Positions 1 to 14,272 of a DNA stretch of 64,000 bases are shown here, in pieces. The DNA comes from Gymnorhina tibicen. Lineage: Eukaryota > Chordata > Aves > Passeriformes > Artamidae. The position numbers were made by a program, and so were the translations under genes. The notes under the pieces are model-generated. The model searched no databases. It was not told where the DNA came from and was given only the letters and a program-made list of their open reading frames with translations. The stretch spans positions 688,120 to 752,119 of the forward strand of contig VXAZ01002108.1 in the NCBI GenBank assembly GCA_013399875.1. The letters run 5' to 3'. Positions within the stretch are counted from its first letter, which is position 1. Every line of letters starts with the position of its first letter.

Positions 1-1059
1 GTCCTTAATTCTGAATGCTCATGAATTTCTTAGAAAAGGGAAATGTGAGCTGTGAACCACTATTTGTACATATTCTTGAGAAGGAGACAAATAGCTGATC
101 ATTCCTGAACTAATCTAAAAAGCATTAAAAATTCACTCCACACTCTTCATTTTAATTACCTAAGTCAACAATGAGTCCTTTCAAATGTGTTTTATAATAA
201 GTTCCTACTTATGTGTTATGAAAAGGGAAATTAAAGCTAAATATTTTATAATTTGTAATGATAAGGGAAGATTTTAATGTTAATTCAACATGTGTCAGAA
301 ATAACTCCTAGAAAATCATGCTAAGAATACAGAACTATATATAAACAAAAGTGGCCAAATACTACAAAACATTCATTATACTTTTGTTCAGTGGTGAGTC
401 TTGTTCTACAGATGGTCTAAACTTTCAGTATTAATAATTGTGCTATCCATTTTTTAGTAAGTGGTTTCCCATAAAGATTAGAAATTAATCTACCCAGACT
501 TTCACCCAATAAGCTTAACTGCTAGAGGCAGCGAAAAAATCACCTATCTAGACCTAATAAAGAAGTTTTTTTCAATTTAAATATACATTGCATTTAATAA
601 GTTTGCATGATAATTTCAACAATGTTCCTGAGCTTTTTAAATTACCTTCCTGCTGTGTCCTGGAGACAACTCTGTTCTAGCTTTCATTTTCAGCAACTGA
701 CTTTATTAATATAATTTTTTACACCACAAAAAAGTTCAAAAATGTAAAGTTTTAGGAGTTTCAAAAGCACTTGAGCTTTTTTTATTTTTCTGTAAAACCT
801 AATGGAAATTTGTTGCCCTTAAAGAAGTTACCTAGGAGTGCACTGCAGAGGTTTCATGCAGGCATCAAGTTTTACATATCTGTACTAGAAGAGTTGTTAT
901 TTTTATGGTACAGCTTATCTTATTTTCCCAATTTACATAAACTTCTTTGGCAATCTGGATGTTAACTGCATCTGATCTTGGCTTTTCCAACAGTGTCACA
1001 GTAGTTAGTTAGGTGTGTAATGTTTTACATTCTTAGCCAACTACAGCTGTGCCAACAAA

Positions 1060-1197
1060 CCATCCCTGGAAGCGTTCAAGGCCAGGCTGGATAGGGCTTG
1101 GAGCATCCTGGTCTCGTGGAAGATGCCATGGGCAGGGAGTTGGAATTGGATGATCTTTAAGATCCCTTCTAACCCAAACCATTCTGTGATTTGTGAT
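1060..1197 (+). mobile_element. CR1 LINE, 3' end fragment
   Basis: The text from catccctggaagcgttcaag through aggctggatagggcttgg, tggatgatctttaagatc and aacccaaaccattctgtgat is the conserved last 130 bp or so of avian CR1. Strongly 5'-truncated, as usual for CR1. It lies antisense to TENM1. Some mismatches to the family (for example 'atcctggtctcgtgg') show it is not recent. Confidence 0.9.
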
Positions 1198-4100
1198 CAA
1201 GCAAGGGACAGCTTTCTTAGGGACAATACAGCAGTGCTGCATGGGTTATACCAGTGTTCAGTGGCACCTGCTCTTCAAGCTTGAGATGAAAATCAAAAGG
1301 ATTTACACATGTCTTCAAAACATTAATTAAATTTAAACAGTAATTAAAACAGCTGAAGTCCTTCTCTGTCAGCGGCCAGGTTTTGTGAACATGTTCCCTT
1401 TGGAAAACTGAAATCAGGATCCTGTGTGGAGAGGCAGCAATGGTGCATTGCCTGCATCTTCCTTATCCTCCACACCGCCAAGGAACATGTGATGGGAACT
1501 TGCCACAGAACTTAATGCGAAATTTAGTACAATCAGAAATAAATCACTATGATAGATCATCACCAAATGACTGATCTATTTTAACATAAATTTATAGAGA
1601 ATAGAGCTGCAAAGGACTTCACAGGATCATCTATTATTGTTTCAAATTAAATCATACCTGGCATCCCTTAAAAGCTCCCAGAAACAGAGAACCTATGACA
1701 GGACTATACTATGACAGGCAATTCATACCACTATCAGACCATCTTCACAGACAAATATTCTCTCAGTCTAAATTTCTCTTGCTTCAACAGTCCTTATCCT
1801 TCTCTTCGTGCATTGCATGCTAATAGCTAACACTGAAATATATTAAAGGTCACCTCACAATACCACAACAATGTGTTATAGTTGGGTGAATAAATTCAAA
1901 GCAACTCTTTCTGCAAAACTATTACATTGAATTTATTCTCATATATCTCTCTAAAATAATTTTCACAGTCATTTCCAAAGATTTTATCCTTGCCCAAAGT
2001 GGGACGTGGTGGCCCATCCCAACAAAAGACTCAAAGAGTGAGATTCATCTCACCTGAATTGAAACATTTGTCTGAAGTACTTTTCTATTACAGTCTGTTA
2101 TCAGACTAGAATGCTTAAATTTATTCAGCTATTGATATTTATCCTTTTTGACACTGTCACGAAGCAAGACTGTAGCACACATATAAAGCTATGTTAAGCC
2201 AAAGAAGAATTATTTGGAAAAAATCTTAAGCAGAAAACAAGTCCTTCTCTTTATTGCATCTGCCCCTATTTCTGGCTCTGAATGATGTTAGAAAGGCTCA
2301 TAACATATTCCAACTATTTACAGTTTTCCATGCATTACACAAATGTGGACATACCTTTGCCCCCTTAAATACCATTCTTTTTATGTGTCTTCTAATACTT
2401 AAATTCATGTTAAGTACCCCCTTTCCCTCATGATTACATGACTGATAACCTGTTTCTGTTTTCTCTTCAGTAGATCTATGGGTTTTGCTATGAAATGAAT
2501 TAGTGATTCCAGAAAATAAGCTTTTGTATGGTCTCGCTAGCATTTAAAAACCAGCACAGCTGAAATCTAACTGATTAAAGGACTGGTCCAGGCACTTTTC
2601 CTGTTTTGCCCAGCATTATCTGAGGAGATGTTCTACCTGGAGGCAAAGAGGCACTTCAGGAGGCTGGGTCTTCCTCAGAGAGACAAGAGTTGCAGAAAGA
2701 ATACTGAATAGTCAGTAACTTCAGAAAATAAATGGGGGGGATCTAAACTTCACACAGCCCTGACTATTACTTGGGATAATTCAGACACAAGTACTGCACA
2801 ACAGTCAACTGTATCTACCAAAGGCAAAACCTCCCCAAAATTTCTTCATTCCCAAAACATTACTTCATTTTAAACCTTCCTACTGTAAGCTCTATGAAGA
2901 AAACTTTTCTGATGTCTTGCCTCGCAGATACCTAACTACCTTTCTTATCTTCTTACCACAGGCCACAACACATAAAATAAACCCACTGGAACTAAAATGC
3001 CGTATCCTCACTGTTTGTTACTCAGAATGCTTCACTATCCTTAGAGTGGTGGTTTTAATTTCTTTCTGGAAATAATCTTACCATCATCTCATTCAATTTA
3101 TTCTTGATGAATTAGGTACTCTATAAATAACTCTTCTGGCCTCCAGTAGGAAGGTTGCCATTAGCACTACTGTGTATCACAAAATATATGAATGCAATTG
3201 CATTTAGAAAGCCCTGTAAGGTAGTTTCTAATAATGCTACATCTATTTAAAAGTATCTTTTCTAAACTGGAAGCCTCAATTTGCTTGAAATATATTTGTG
3301 TAGAAAAGTAATCAGCGGACAGACAGAAAGGTCTAGAGGGCAAATACAACAGAGGCTGGGGAAATGACAGAGCAACTTTTTCCCCTTTTGAGATCTTTTA
3401 TCACACTTTTTTCACCTCGCTTTATTTTTCATCTGATGAAGATTTTCTTCCTGATCCAAATCCAATTTATATATATATAAAACCTCACTCTATATCGATT
3501 TCGCTGTGGTTCAAAATGGTATTTTTACAGTACAAAAATTTAATCAATACAGCCTGAAGAAGCTGGACTGGTAATGGTAAACATACTAACAGATATTTCA
3601 TTTCAGGCAGCCAAAGCACTGAAAATTGATACCACTGAAAAGGATTCCTCATTTGCCACTGGGAACATCTCTGTTTACCCAGCCATAGTACTGGTGTAAA
3701 GGAGAATACAATTATGCTGGGCTTGCCACACAAGAGAACCTGTCTCTTTCTTAGAGGTGATACAGGTTGGCAGGTTGGACAAGGCCAGTGTGGGCAACGT
3801 TTAAAATAAATGAGCAGAAGTGTAACCTAATAGCAAGGAAGATTAGGCTGACACAAGGGCAAGGGGAATCACACAGAAATCTGACTAGGACATTTTTTAA
3901 ATACCGTTACCTGAGTAAATGTGGACTTTCCTTGTCAAATTTGGTCCTGTTTTATAATTTGTCTTCACTGTTTCATTTCAAGTTGTACTTGTAGCAAAGC
4001 AGTGAGATGTCAGTCATCACTGGAGACTTATACTCTGACTAACAAGCTCTGAAATCCTCCGCAACACCCCGAGAACCACAAAAGGAAGTGCTGTGCAACG

Positions 4101-5127
4101 TCTACCTTGCTCGGTATTTTGTTTGATCAGGAGACTGGTATGAAAGCAGTCCAGAACAATCTGTCATGAGCCATAATGAGTGAGATGAAAGCAATGCCTT
4201 TGTGCTCACTCACAGAGGGGAAAATGCAATTCACAGTTCCCCAGGCTGAAAAGCCAGTTGTGCAGGAAAAACAGGAAACCTGTTGAGCAAATGACAGACC
4301 ACAAGAATTGGGGAAGGAATGAGGCCTGTGATAACGATAAGAAACATGGAGAACAACCATGGCTTTGTGGGGAAAAAGGAAATAGGCAAAGAGATGGCTC
4401 AGTAGGTACATTCAATAAAGCTGTCTCACAGATACAGCCTGAACTAATACAGCATCAAAAGAAGATAAAGATATTGAGACACCTATTTCAGCAAAAGTTC
4501 ACCAGATTGTCTGAGAGGATCAGGATATGTCTTTATATAAGCACTAAATCTTCTGTGATACACAGAACAACTATTGTTAACACCGACTCGGGCTCTGCTC
4601 AGAACATAAAGGTTTCCACAATTATTTAATTACTAAGTTTGATTAGTAATACCCAGTAAAGAAGTAATGATTTATTTAAGCATTATTTGCAACAAGTAGG
4701 CACCATCTTTAATTCGCTGGCTTACAGGATGACCTTTGGATATGGGTCCACTCATAAAAAATTGTGCTGGTCCGTGCTTTGAATGCTAGATGTACTTGCT
4801 GACTTCAGTAATGAAGATGTATTTTACTTATCCTATTTTGAAAGAGCTCAGAATGCTGAAAAGGTGGGCATTGGCACTACTTCTCAATGTATTACAGGAA
4901 CATCTATTTGGATTCATCTGTGTAAAAGCAATGGCAGCCCACAAGTGACAGAAATGCCATTGTTGCCCAAATCAGACACAGAGTTGGCACATAGAAGGAA
5001 AGGGGATAATGATTTGCAGAATGTACATCTACACACTGGGACTGAATGCTTTTAAAAGAATGTACTTCTATTTTTATCTTTTTTTTTTCACTGAAGAGCC
5101 AGTCTACATGGACAGATGGAAATCTGT

Positions 5128-5490
5128 TAAGCCTGGAGAAGAGAAGCTTCAGGGTGACCTAATTGTGGCCTCCCAGTACTTAAAGGGAGCCTGCAAGGAA
5201 GAGGGAGAGGAACAGTGGATAAGGGCATGTAGTGACAGGACACAGAGAAATGGCTTTAAACTGAAAGAGGGTAGGTTTAGATTAGGTATTAGGAAGAAAT
5301 TCTTAACTCTGAGGGTGGTGAGTCACAGACACAGGTTGCCCAGAGAAGCTGTAGGTGCCTCATGCCTGGAAGTGTTCAAGGCCCGGTTGGATGGGGCTCT
5401 GAGCAACGTGGTGTAGTGGAAGATGTCCCCGCTCCCAGCAGGGAAGTTGGAGGGTGCCTTTAAACCCAAGTCATTCTATGATTCAGTGAA
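5128..5490 (+). mobile_element. CR1 LINE, longer 3' fragment
   Basis: It begins near cctggagaagagaagcttca, continues with the family's ggtgacctaattgtggcctc, acttaaagggagcctgcaag and gaggtttagatt-like blocks, then ggttgcccagagaagctgt and a degraded tail cattctatgattcag. About 360 bp of the end of ORF2 and the 3' UTR. The reading frame is broken, so the copy is dead. Antisense to TENM1. The left boundary is approximate. Confidence 0.88.
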
Positions 5491-8400
5491 ACAGTGATTC
5501 AACTAAAATAAGGCTTTGGTCTCTGTGTTCCCAACAATCAATCTGTATTACAGGAAAAATTACTGTGAGAAATCAAAAGTCATTGCCAGCTTCTAAGTAA
5601 CATCTCAGGTTCATAGCCAAAAGCAAAAGCAGATGAAGAAGCTGGCCTTGCTTCCTCCTGCTTTAGCACAGATAAACCATTCCTTGGACAAACTCAGCAG
5701 TGACGCATAACAAGCTCTTGCACAAAACCAAGGAGTGCGACCTCAATCACCGCAAGTTCCACAGCACTCAGCATCTGCCTATGAACACTGTGTCCATCCA
5801 CAGGAGCAAATGTCCCTGTGTTCACAGCTGAGCCTGTGCAGGTGAGTGCAGAGACACAAAGCAGCTCCCAGTAAATAAACCATAACTTCCTCTGTGTCAG
5901 CAGCACAAGCAGAAATAGCAACACGCAACTGGCAGCTGCTGCTCTGCCTGGCTGCTGCCAAACCAAAGGTGCAGCTCATGACTTGCATTTTTTCTGCTGA
6001 GCCTGGTACCAGCTCCTCAGAGCTGGCAGAGGCACCTCCAGGCTGGCCACCCTTCTTCAGGGCATTTTTGAATTCAGCATATGGGGCACCAGAGCAGGAG
6101 TTGAACAATCACATGCCACGTGAACAATCAGCTCTCTGCACTCTGTCAGAAAATGATTTTGGATCCCAAGGTGATAGACACTATTTTAATAATCTGTTTA
6201 TAAAATAGCCAAGGCTTTCTGGACCGAAGAGTGACATACCCGAATGTACACTGTAGCTACAATAAGAAGGAGTTTTTGCTCCACTGCCATTAAAATATTA
6301 TTGGATAATTATTATAAATTTAATTTTATTTAAAACATATTACTCACCAAAACATTTAAGCAAATGTCCTTAAGGAGGGCAGAGACTGGGAAATATTTAC
6401 AGGTCTACATATATTACCCTTGCAACAATATACACAACCAAAACCCTTATAAATGCAGTATGTAGGAAGTTCTCATGGGTTTGACTTCTACCAATAGCAA
6501 TTGCCTTTTTTCGGAGGAAGTTAAAATTCACAGACTCTGCTGCATAAATATGTTGAAATGATAGCTGTTTTTGTACAACACTTACCATGACAACAAAAAA
6601 CATGATAAATGTCAGCTTTTTAGGGACTGATGCAGCACATTTTGCACAATAGATGTTCTGAAATTCACTGAAGGACAAAACCTCTAGTTTTTCTAGTGCT
6701 CTTTTGTACCCTTGCTCTAGCAATTCCCATTTATGCTTTTCCAGCTGTGAGAAAACAGAAGCTCACTCTAACACAAGAACCCTCCTTTAAAAGAAGGTGG
6801 TATGGATAATTTGCTAGAGTTACATATTTGGATTTATCTTAGCAAATTAGAAGTGGAAGATTTTCTATGTCATTCCTGTTCTGTTGTTCATCTAGGCTGC
6901 TTTTCCCCCTCCACTGCAGCATCCACCAGCAGAACATTGTCTACTTCACAGTCCTCTTTTACAAAGGGTTCTTTTGGAGTACAAGCCTTCCATAGTCAGA
7001 CTTTCCATCTTGACATTTTCTTGAACACAGACTGTTCATGAAAGACCTTTCCATCCTATATCCTGTCAGTTGTTTTAGTATGGTTCTTAATCACTGTTCA
7101 GTAGATTGACTCCTGTGTAGGCCATGAGGTTGAGATGTAAAAGAGGGATGCAGGCACTTAAATACAAATTTACACCATTAAACCCTTTGCTTAGCTTACC
7201 TAATTCAAAGGTCCTTGAACCACTTTGGCACCTGAGTTGCTACTAAAATGCCACTTATTCACCAGGTTTTGCTACTAGATAATGACAGTAGCTTTATGTT
7301 AAGAGCTCTGGTTTTGCAATCTGCAGGACTTTACATGGGTGTTTCCCAAGGATCCTAAGGAGTATCACTCTCCTGGGGCTGGCCTAGCACAAAGCACAGC
7401 GAGGGGGACATTCCTGGACAGGATGGACTCCCTGTAGAGGCGCGATGCCATGCAGACAGAGAGGAAAGGCTCTGTCAGCTTCCCAGAATGGAGGGTAAAC
7501 AGAACCATACTGCCATCACCACAGCAGTTTGGGTATCTTGCTCCTGGGTAAGCCAAGAGTTGCTGAGATTGAAGCATCCAAAACTGGGTCTGTAGATTCC
7601 ACCCTGTGGAAGAAGTAATACCTTGCTGTGGACTAGACTAGGATTTACAAAAGCTGACTTAACTAAATTGCATTTACATTGGAATGAGGAATATTTCCAA
7701 TAACTGCTGAATGAGGTGCAGACAGCAATAGATTAAGAATCTTAATTTTCAGGAAGAAAAAGGAAAGGAAAGGGCCATTATTTTTGGCATATCTGCAAAA
7801 TAAGCAGCAATCAGTTGAAAAACACCCCATGTTTCCTCATTGTGTATCTCATATCCTTGACTTATCCTATTTCTTAAATCAATAATTACTACATCAGGTA
7901 TTTTTGGTTCCCTGTGGACTGATTTAAACATGTAGGATAATTAATTTTTATTGAAGTGCTTCTTCACTGCCTTAAATTTCTCATGTTTTAAATTCTGCAG
8001 CAAAACATATTAAGTGTTCCAATCTTTAACTAGTATGTTTTTAATAGAAACCTTGCTCACCAGATAAATTTTTGCTAACTCTTGCAACTCTGCAGGAGAT
8101 ACAAATCAAACTAGCCACAGGTCGTTTTTTTCTTTTCAATGAAATATACAGTAGTAGGGAAGAGTCTTTCTACAATGTCAGACAATGTACAGCAGGGGAA
8201 CTTCAATCATCCTTTTAATTAGCAGAGCAGTAATAGGCAAAGCTCCTCACAAATTAGAGAAAGAAGACAGCTAGATGAAATTAAGCAAGTCCATAGTTTC
8301 TTAAGAACAAAACAGTGAAGGATGTTTCTAGTATAATTAAAAAGTTCCTGAGATTTGTCTAAAATAGGGAGCAGAGTAGAAGCACCAACGTGGAACTGAG

Positions 8401-11400
8401 CAGTCTGTAGAAAATGCATGACATTGCATCACATACTGAGGAAATTTCAAGGCTATTTTCACTGCTGCAAGCTCTTTGTAGTGAATATCCTTGTCCTTGG
8501 TGAATGAGAATGACTGACACCCATACACTGCAATTCCCTAAACCTGAAGAGTTTCTGATTATGATGAAATGGGTTCACCTAATTATTTTTTCAAGTTGCA
8601 GTTTTTGATGTTTAATTTTGAAACCTATTTGAGATGTCTTGAACTATATTAATATACTGAATTATGCCTTCATTTCTTTTTGAAGCACTTAACTGTAAAA
8701 AATGCAGACTTCTAATGATTTTTAAATTACTCCACTCTGCACATATCAATTTACAACAATTACAACATTTTGAATTTTTCAAAGCACTTCAGTTTTAAAG
8801 AGGTTTTTTGCTTCATAAGATATCGAAGGAAGAGGCTGCTGATCCATTTTTACCCTTTGTAAAATTACCACCAATCTTGCTAGGAGAGCTTAACCAAAAA
8901 TAGATATGCTAAATATATACCATCTCCATATAATCATTTTAGGATGAATGTTTTTGTGACTAAGAACTGCCAGTATTCTCTTCCCAATCATAATTAGGTT
9001 GCTTCAGTGATATAAATGGATTCAGTGGAATTATGACAAATGTCCTGGAGTAAGGGGACAGAAACTGGCCTACTTTGGCGGAATAGAGTCTAAAGAAATG
9101 AATGCAGGACAGGATGTCAGAGGCATCAGCTCTGTCACAGATTTCTCAGTCTATAATATTTTAGGTACAGTGCTGTGATTAATTAGTGACTCAGGGCTGG
9201 ATTTTCACCTGAAATGCACTGGGATTGCACCGGTGGTATCACTGCAGTTACACTAATTTATGCAAGGCTCTGCCCCTCTGAACAACTCTGTCATCCATTT
9301 TCTCTTGGTATTTCTCTCCCTTAATCTACCATTTCCATGTTAAAGTTATCAATCTGAGAACTGAAGATGAGCTCTTTTGTTCAGTTGTTGATGCTGCACC
9401 TTCCATTACCCAGAGCTTCCCTTCTACCTGACAGGAGCAGTCAGTACTCACAAATTTGATTTTTTCTTTCTGAAAAGCACTGCCTAGACACCTCAAAGGG
9501 AGATGACTCATTAACATCAAGGCATTTTGGGTGACAGCCTATAAATAAAGCAACAAAGATCCATAGACAGTAAGTAGAAGATTGACTATACTGAAGTCCT
9601 GGTGACATTAAAATAGTGTAATATCAGTGTTCCATCCTCCTGACTGTGTCATGTATCGGTAAATCACACCCCTACTGCACAGGTCAGCTGACGTGTATGG
9701 TGAAGGTCTGACTGATAATGGATTTTCACATCCTACCGTAACAGGGTTCAGCATGGTGTAAAGATGCTGAGACTCTGAAATACTCCAAGGATGACTTTTT
9801 TCAGTACAGGTGGTTTTCACAAAATGTATTATATAATTAGTTTCACTTGGAACAAAGTTTGAAATTTCTGTTCTCCACATCTTGTAGAGGTAGGGGAAGA
9901 CGAAACGAGAAATGAAACTCAATCTCTTGCGCATTTCTCTTGGGCACATCCACTGTCAAATGGCAGAATTGGTAATGGAAAAATGTCTTTGAGCACTTTT
10001 ATGTGACTTGCCAAAGGATGACCAAGCTAGGAAAAAAACTAAAAATTAAATGGGCAAAGTGATAAACAAGATAGCAACGAATTAATTCCAAAACAGAAAA
10101 TGCACATTTCTATTGTGAACATTATCATGGATTTTTAATTTTCAGTGCTGTATATCAGAGAAGCATTTGTTTTCTCACAGGCTAATTATTAGAGAGATGA
10201 AATCACATTTTCTTTTTTTTAGCATGAGCTAAAGCCACTTCAATGCTTGAAGATGACCTGGTTGCTGTATGGTTGGTGTGACTGCTGGGAACAACATCTT
10301 GGACAATGTTAGAATTTTAGCAGTGCTGGTGCTGTTTCTTTTTGTCTTGGAAGCACTTTGAGAATCAAAAGTGAAAGACAGCTCTTCTCACAGTTGTCTG
10401 TGGATCTCTGCCTGAGATCAGCTTAGCTTGACCCTGATGCCTCTGCCTCCCTTCAGGCAAAATGGACATAACTCCCCTCACTCCTTGCACAGTCCAAAGA
10501 ATACTGCAGAAAGCAAGACAGATGACTGTTCAAGGGATAGAAAGTAAAACAACTAAAGAAATAAAGTTCCTGTAGAAGAAGATGCTGGATCTCTGTGTAT
10601 TTCTTTTTTTTTACCACAGGTAAAGGCAGCAAGCAATGTCTGCCCAGGCCAGCAGGAATGGAAGAATCAACTGTATTACTTGAATAATGTCTGAAGGCTT
10701 GGGATCCTTGCAACTGGAATTGTAACAGCCATGACCCAGTACAGCACTTGAAAGAAACTCTGCTGGAATAACTCTATGTGACTTCTCTACAAATTTCTGA
10801 CATTGGTGTAATTTTGAAGCAGTGAAAGCCATAGCTTGTTTTTGACCTTCAGCATTCAGGCCAGTTGGCAAATTGGCACAACAGGCTAATCCATCTCCCT
10901 CATGGTAAATACACGTCAGTCTCTAACCATATAGAACAGTTACAACACTTTGATCTTGTCCATAAAATAAACCAAAGACAGACAGAAGGTGCTTTTTAAA
11001 TTTCTTCTCCTGATCACATAGGGCTGTAGAAAAGACACAACAATGTTGTTTTGATTGGTGTAGCTAAAAATCTGCCAGTATTTCCAGGGTGAAATTCAGC
11101 TGATGCTGCCTAAAGAAGGCAGAAGAATCAGAAGCATATTATCTGTATGTTTGTGGTTAGCTGATAGGAGGAGCCTTTACAAAGATGCTTGTAAGCAGCA
11201 AGGCAAAGCTTAAATGAAAACTGTGTCATCTCTGGGAGAGGTACATTGAAATCTGAGCTAACAAAGGAAAATGACTTTTCATGGAAGTTCAATACTGTAG
11301 GGCAGAAAGAGGCCAAATATATCTGAAAGATATCCAGCTAAGGACATTGAAAGGATGGATCTTAACAGAGCTGAGCAAAAAGCCAGCCTAAGTTGTGTCC

Positions 11401-11889
11401 TACAAGTAGTGTAGGATTAGCAATACTAAGTGTCTGAACAACTTCCAAGCCATATTGAGCTGCTTTCACTGAGAACCAATTTAAACACAATGAAAACATA
11501 TCTTGACAGCTGCTTTGGAGTCCTGCAAGAGGATTTTCTGGCCCTCAAGGGATGTCAATTGTCTGGCAATAACTTTGGATATAGAAGGAGTGTCTGGAGG
11601 TGGTGCAATGAAATTGGGTTATGCTAGTCCACAGGTCAGAGCAGAGATTAGGCTGGACACTGGAAAGGACTAAAAATAATTTGCCAGTCTTCCACGTCAC
11701 AGAAAGAAACATGATTGCAAGACTTTGCACCTATTCAAACTAGGAGTGGAAGGTGTACTTTTTAGCAGAGAGGGACAGACATAACTGAAACAATTTATCT
11801 AAGAAAATGGTAGACTACCCTTCATTTTCAGTCTCTGTGTGAAGCTTGAATTTCAAAACTAAACAGAAACCGTGAGTGTCAAGCCAAAA

Positions 11890-11992
11890 CTGAAGGATGA
11901 TTGTTATTTTTTGGTAATGTTCTACAGAAAATCAAACAGCATGAACAACATGGTCTTTTCCAGCCTCAAAAAATCCATGAATGATTCCAGAG
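11890..11992 (+). mobile_element. Possible decayed CR1 tail
   Basis: The segment ending atggtcttttccagcctcaa and atccatgaatgattcc resembles a CR1 terminus 'aggtcccttccaacctcaaccattctatgattc'. The left boundary is a guess. Weak call. Confidence 0.4.
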
Positions 11993-12668
11993 CTCAGGCT
12001 GGGCCTCCAAACATTGGCAATCCTTAAGAATATGCATGGGTCACACAGTCACCCTTCATCTCTCTTCCTCCACCCATACTGATTCTTGTCTTTCCCCAGT
12101 CTGCCACTTGTAAAATTGTTTGAAGAGCTAGAGATGGGCAGGTAGGGGAAGGTGTTATAGAGGTGGCTCATCCCTCTTCAGGTTGGGCCACACTGTATCT
12201 GGAACAATATATTCAAAAACATTCTAGAACCTTTGCTATTTCTCCCTTTTAAAGTCTGCCAAGATATACTAACTTCTATTTTAAAAACCCCATAAAACTT
12301 AATATAATGTATCCTTGTATTTTGAAAGTATTTGGAATTTGCTGGGGAACACAGAAATCTTCAGGACAAGAGCCTATATTCTTCAAAGTGTTACAGAAAG
12401 GTGAATTTTCACAGCACTGAGAATGATGTGGTACCGAGATGGCAAAGTGCAAGGGTTTGAGGCAGGCTGAGAGACTGCTGGTCTCTCAGTTACAAAGCTC
12501 TGCTGTTGTCTCACTCTAGATGAGCAGTCTGAGCTTTACCCATTTCATCCTCTTCCTAGTACAGACCCTCGTGACTTTCTCCATTCACATGTGACAGCTT
12601 GTTTATTGTGACCTTGTTACTCGTCTTATGTTTCCTTACTTATTCATTTGATGTTTTCCTCGCTCACT

Positions 12669-12686
12669 AAAATAAAGCTTTATTTT
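12669..12686. repeat. 18-bp perfect palindrome with AATAAA on both strands
   Basis: AAAATAAAGCTTTATTTT is its own reverse complement, centred on a HindIII-type AAGCTT core. It places an AATAAA polyadenylation hexamer on each strand. In the intron after exon H. Confidence 0.85.
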
Positions 12687-14272
12687 CAACATGCACAGCA
12701 ATCACTGATCCTAGGAAAAACATCTCAGGCACAAATGAGCATCTATACTTCAGTCTAACACTCGGTGTATTCCCAAGACCATCCTGAATCTAGTCTAACA
12801 CCTAAGAAGAAATATATATTTGAAAGGAAAAGTCTGAAGCATCTGGCTATGATGCCTGTTGGTAGTTGTAAAAGCGTGCTTTGATAACTCAGAAGACAGT
12901 AGGGATGAAGAGAGGTATTTTCTCTACTGATGCAGGTAAAGAGGTTTCCTTCCAAAAATGTTCAAAACAGCTTTGGGGGTTATTTATTAGGTTTTTGGTT
13001 CCTTACTTAATATCTAACTGCCCCATGCAGCTGACACAACAGACCCATCTGAGACTAACATTGCTTTTTGAGCTACAATAACATTGTATTAAAACAGAAT
13101 TAGTTTGCAATATTTTGGGAGTAAAAAATTAGTACATAGCTAACAACTCTCCTAATTATTTGCTTCATTAATGGAAATACTACTATAATACTAAGCTTTA
13201 GAGAATGTGTTTAATATATAATAAAATACAGGATAAAAATGAGAGCAACTAGGCTTTTGCTGAAACCCAATAGTAAGTCAATTCTTATCAAAGCAGGTGC
13301 CGTATCTGACAGTGTCAGACTAAAATTGCATGCATTAATTTTGGAGTGTAGAATGAATGCAAGGTCTTTGTTAAAAAACACCGAAAATTATTAGCAGGTC
13401 AATATTTTGTTGCTTAAAAATTCATCATGTAGAGGGACATTTTATAAGTCCCTACTTAAAGAGCATAACCACACACTTTAGAGATCTGAGCAGAAATTTA
13501 TACTGTTCAAAGTGCTCTTCTGAATGATGATTTCTAAGAAAAATTGGTGACTTGGACCACTGGCTGTATTCCACAGTATTCAGCAAATCTGTCACTTGCA
13601 TCTATTCTCTACTGGGATGTGCTACTTATCATCTGAGATTCTGGCTTTGTGAGCTCTATGGGGAAAAAAAATAGTAGCACATACATTGGTAATGACATGC
13701 TCCATTACAGAGCAAAATGTGCAGAGTGCATTCATTTCAAGAAAACGAAATGTAAATGTACAAAGCACACAGGAAATCCATTTCAACTGTTAATCAAATT
13801 TAGTGGGATCAAACCTTGATGGTCCTCTAAGGAAGAAGAGAGTTTTTATCCCCGCATGAAAGAATGATGCTCTTTTTTGTTTAAAGATTTTTTTTGACAG
13901 AGCTTTCTTATTCATCAGTCATTGCATTTGTATTTATTTTTTTATGTATCTTTCCAATCTCTCTCAGAACTGTGGATTCCCTGATTGCATGAGCCTGACA
14001 GGTGCTCAGCAGCTCAGATGAGAGTTGTACAGGCTACTGTTCTCACTGTCATGCCACCAGGCAGAAACATTCTTGTCACAGAAAATGCATTCCTTATCCT
14101 TGGCAACTGAAAGCCAGTTGCTGACAAGCCCATAAAGTGCCATGCCACAGTACCCCGGTTCATCCCTATCTTGTTTTTTAAATTCCTATTAGCACAGTAA
14201 CAGCAACCACTTTCTTTCATGACTCCAGCAGAAAACACAGGTAATGCTGATAAAGTCAAGCCTCCACCATAC

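Larger units (their letters stand above)
1..14272 (-). other. TENM1: TENM1 intron downstream of exon H (3' part outside window)
   Basis: At least 14.3 kb following the exon H donor. The next expected exon would begin EGF 6 with a cysteine-rich segment; reading the minus strand here I found no such stretch. It holds two CR1 3' fragments (1060-1197 and about 5128-5490), a faint third (about 11890-11992), an 18-bp palindrome (12669-12686) and a GC-richer patch at about 5640-6120 with overlapping short frames on both strands that match nothing I know. Confidence 0.78.

Noticed and set aside
1033..1242. 69-codon minus-strand frame
   Set aside because: Antisense CR1 3' end with the same HRMVWVRRDLKDHP-type text.
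4258..4629. 123-codon plus-strand frame
   Set aside because: Starts at TTG, lacks any recognisable domain, and lies in the intron after exon H.
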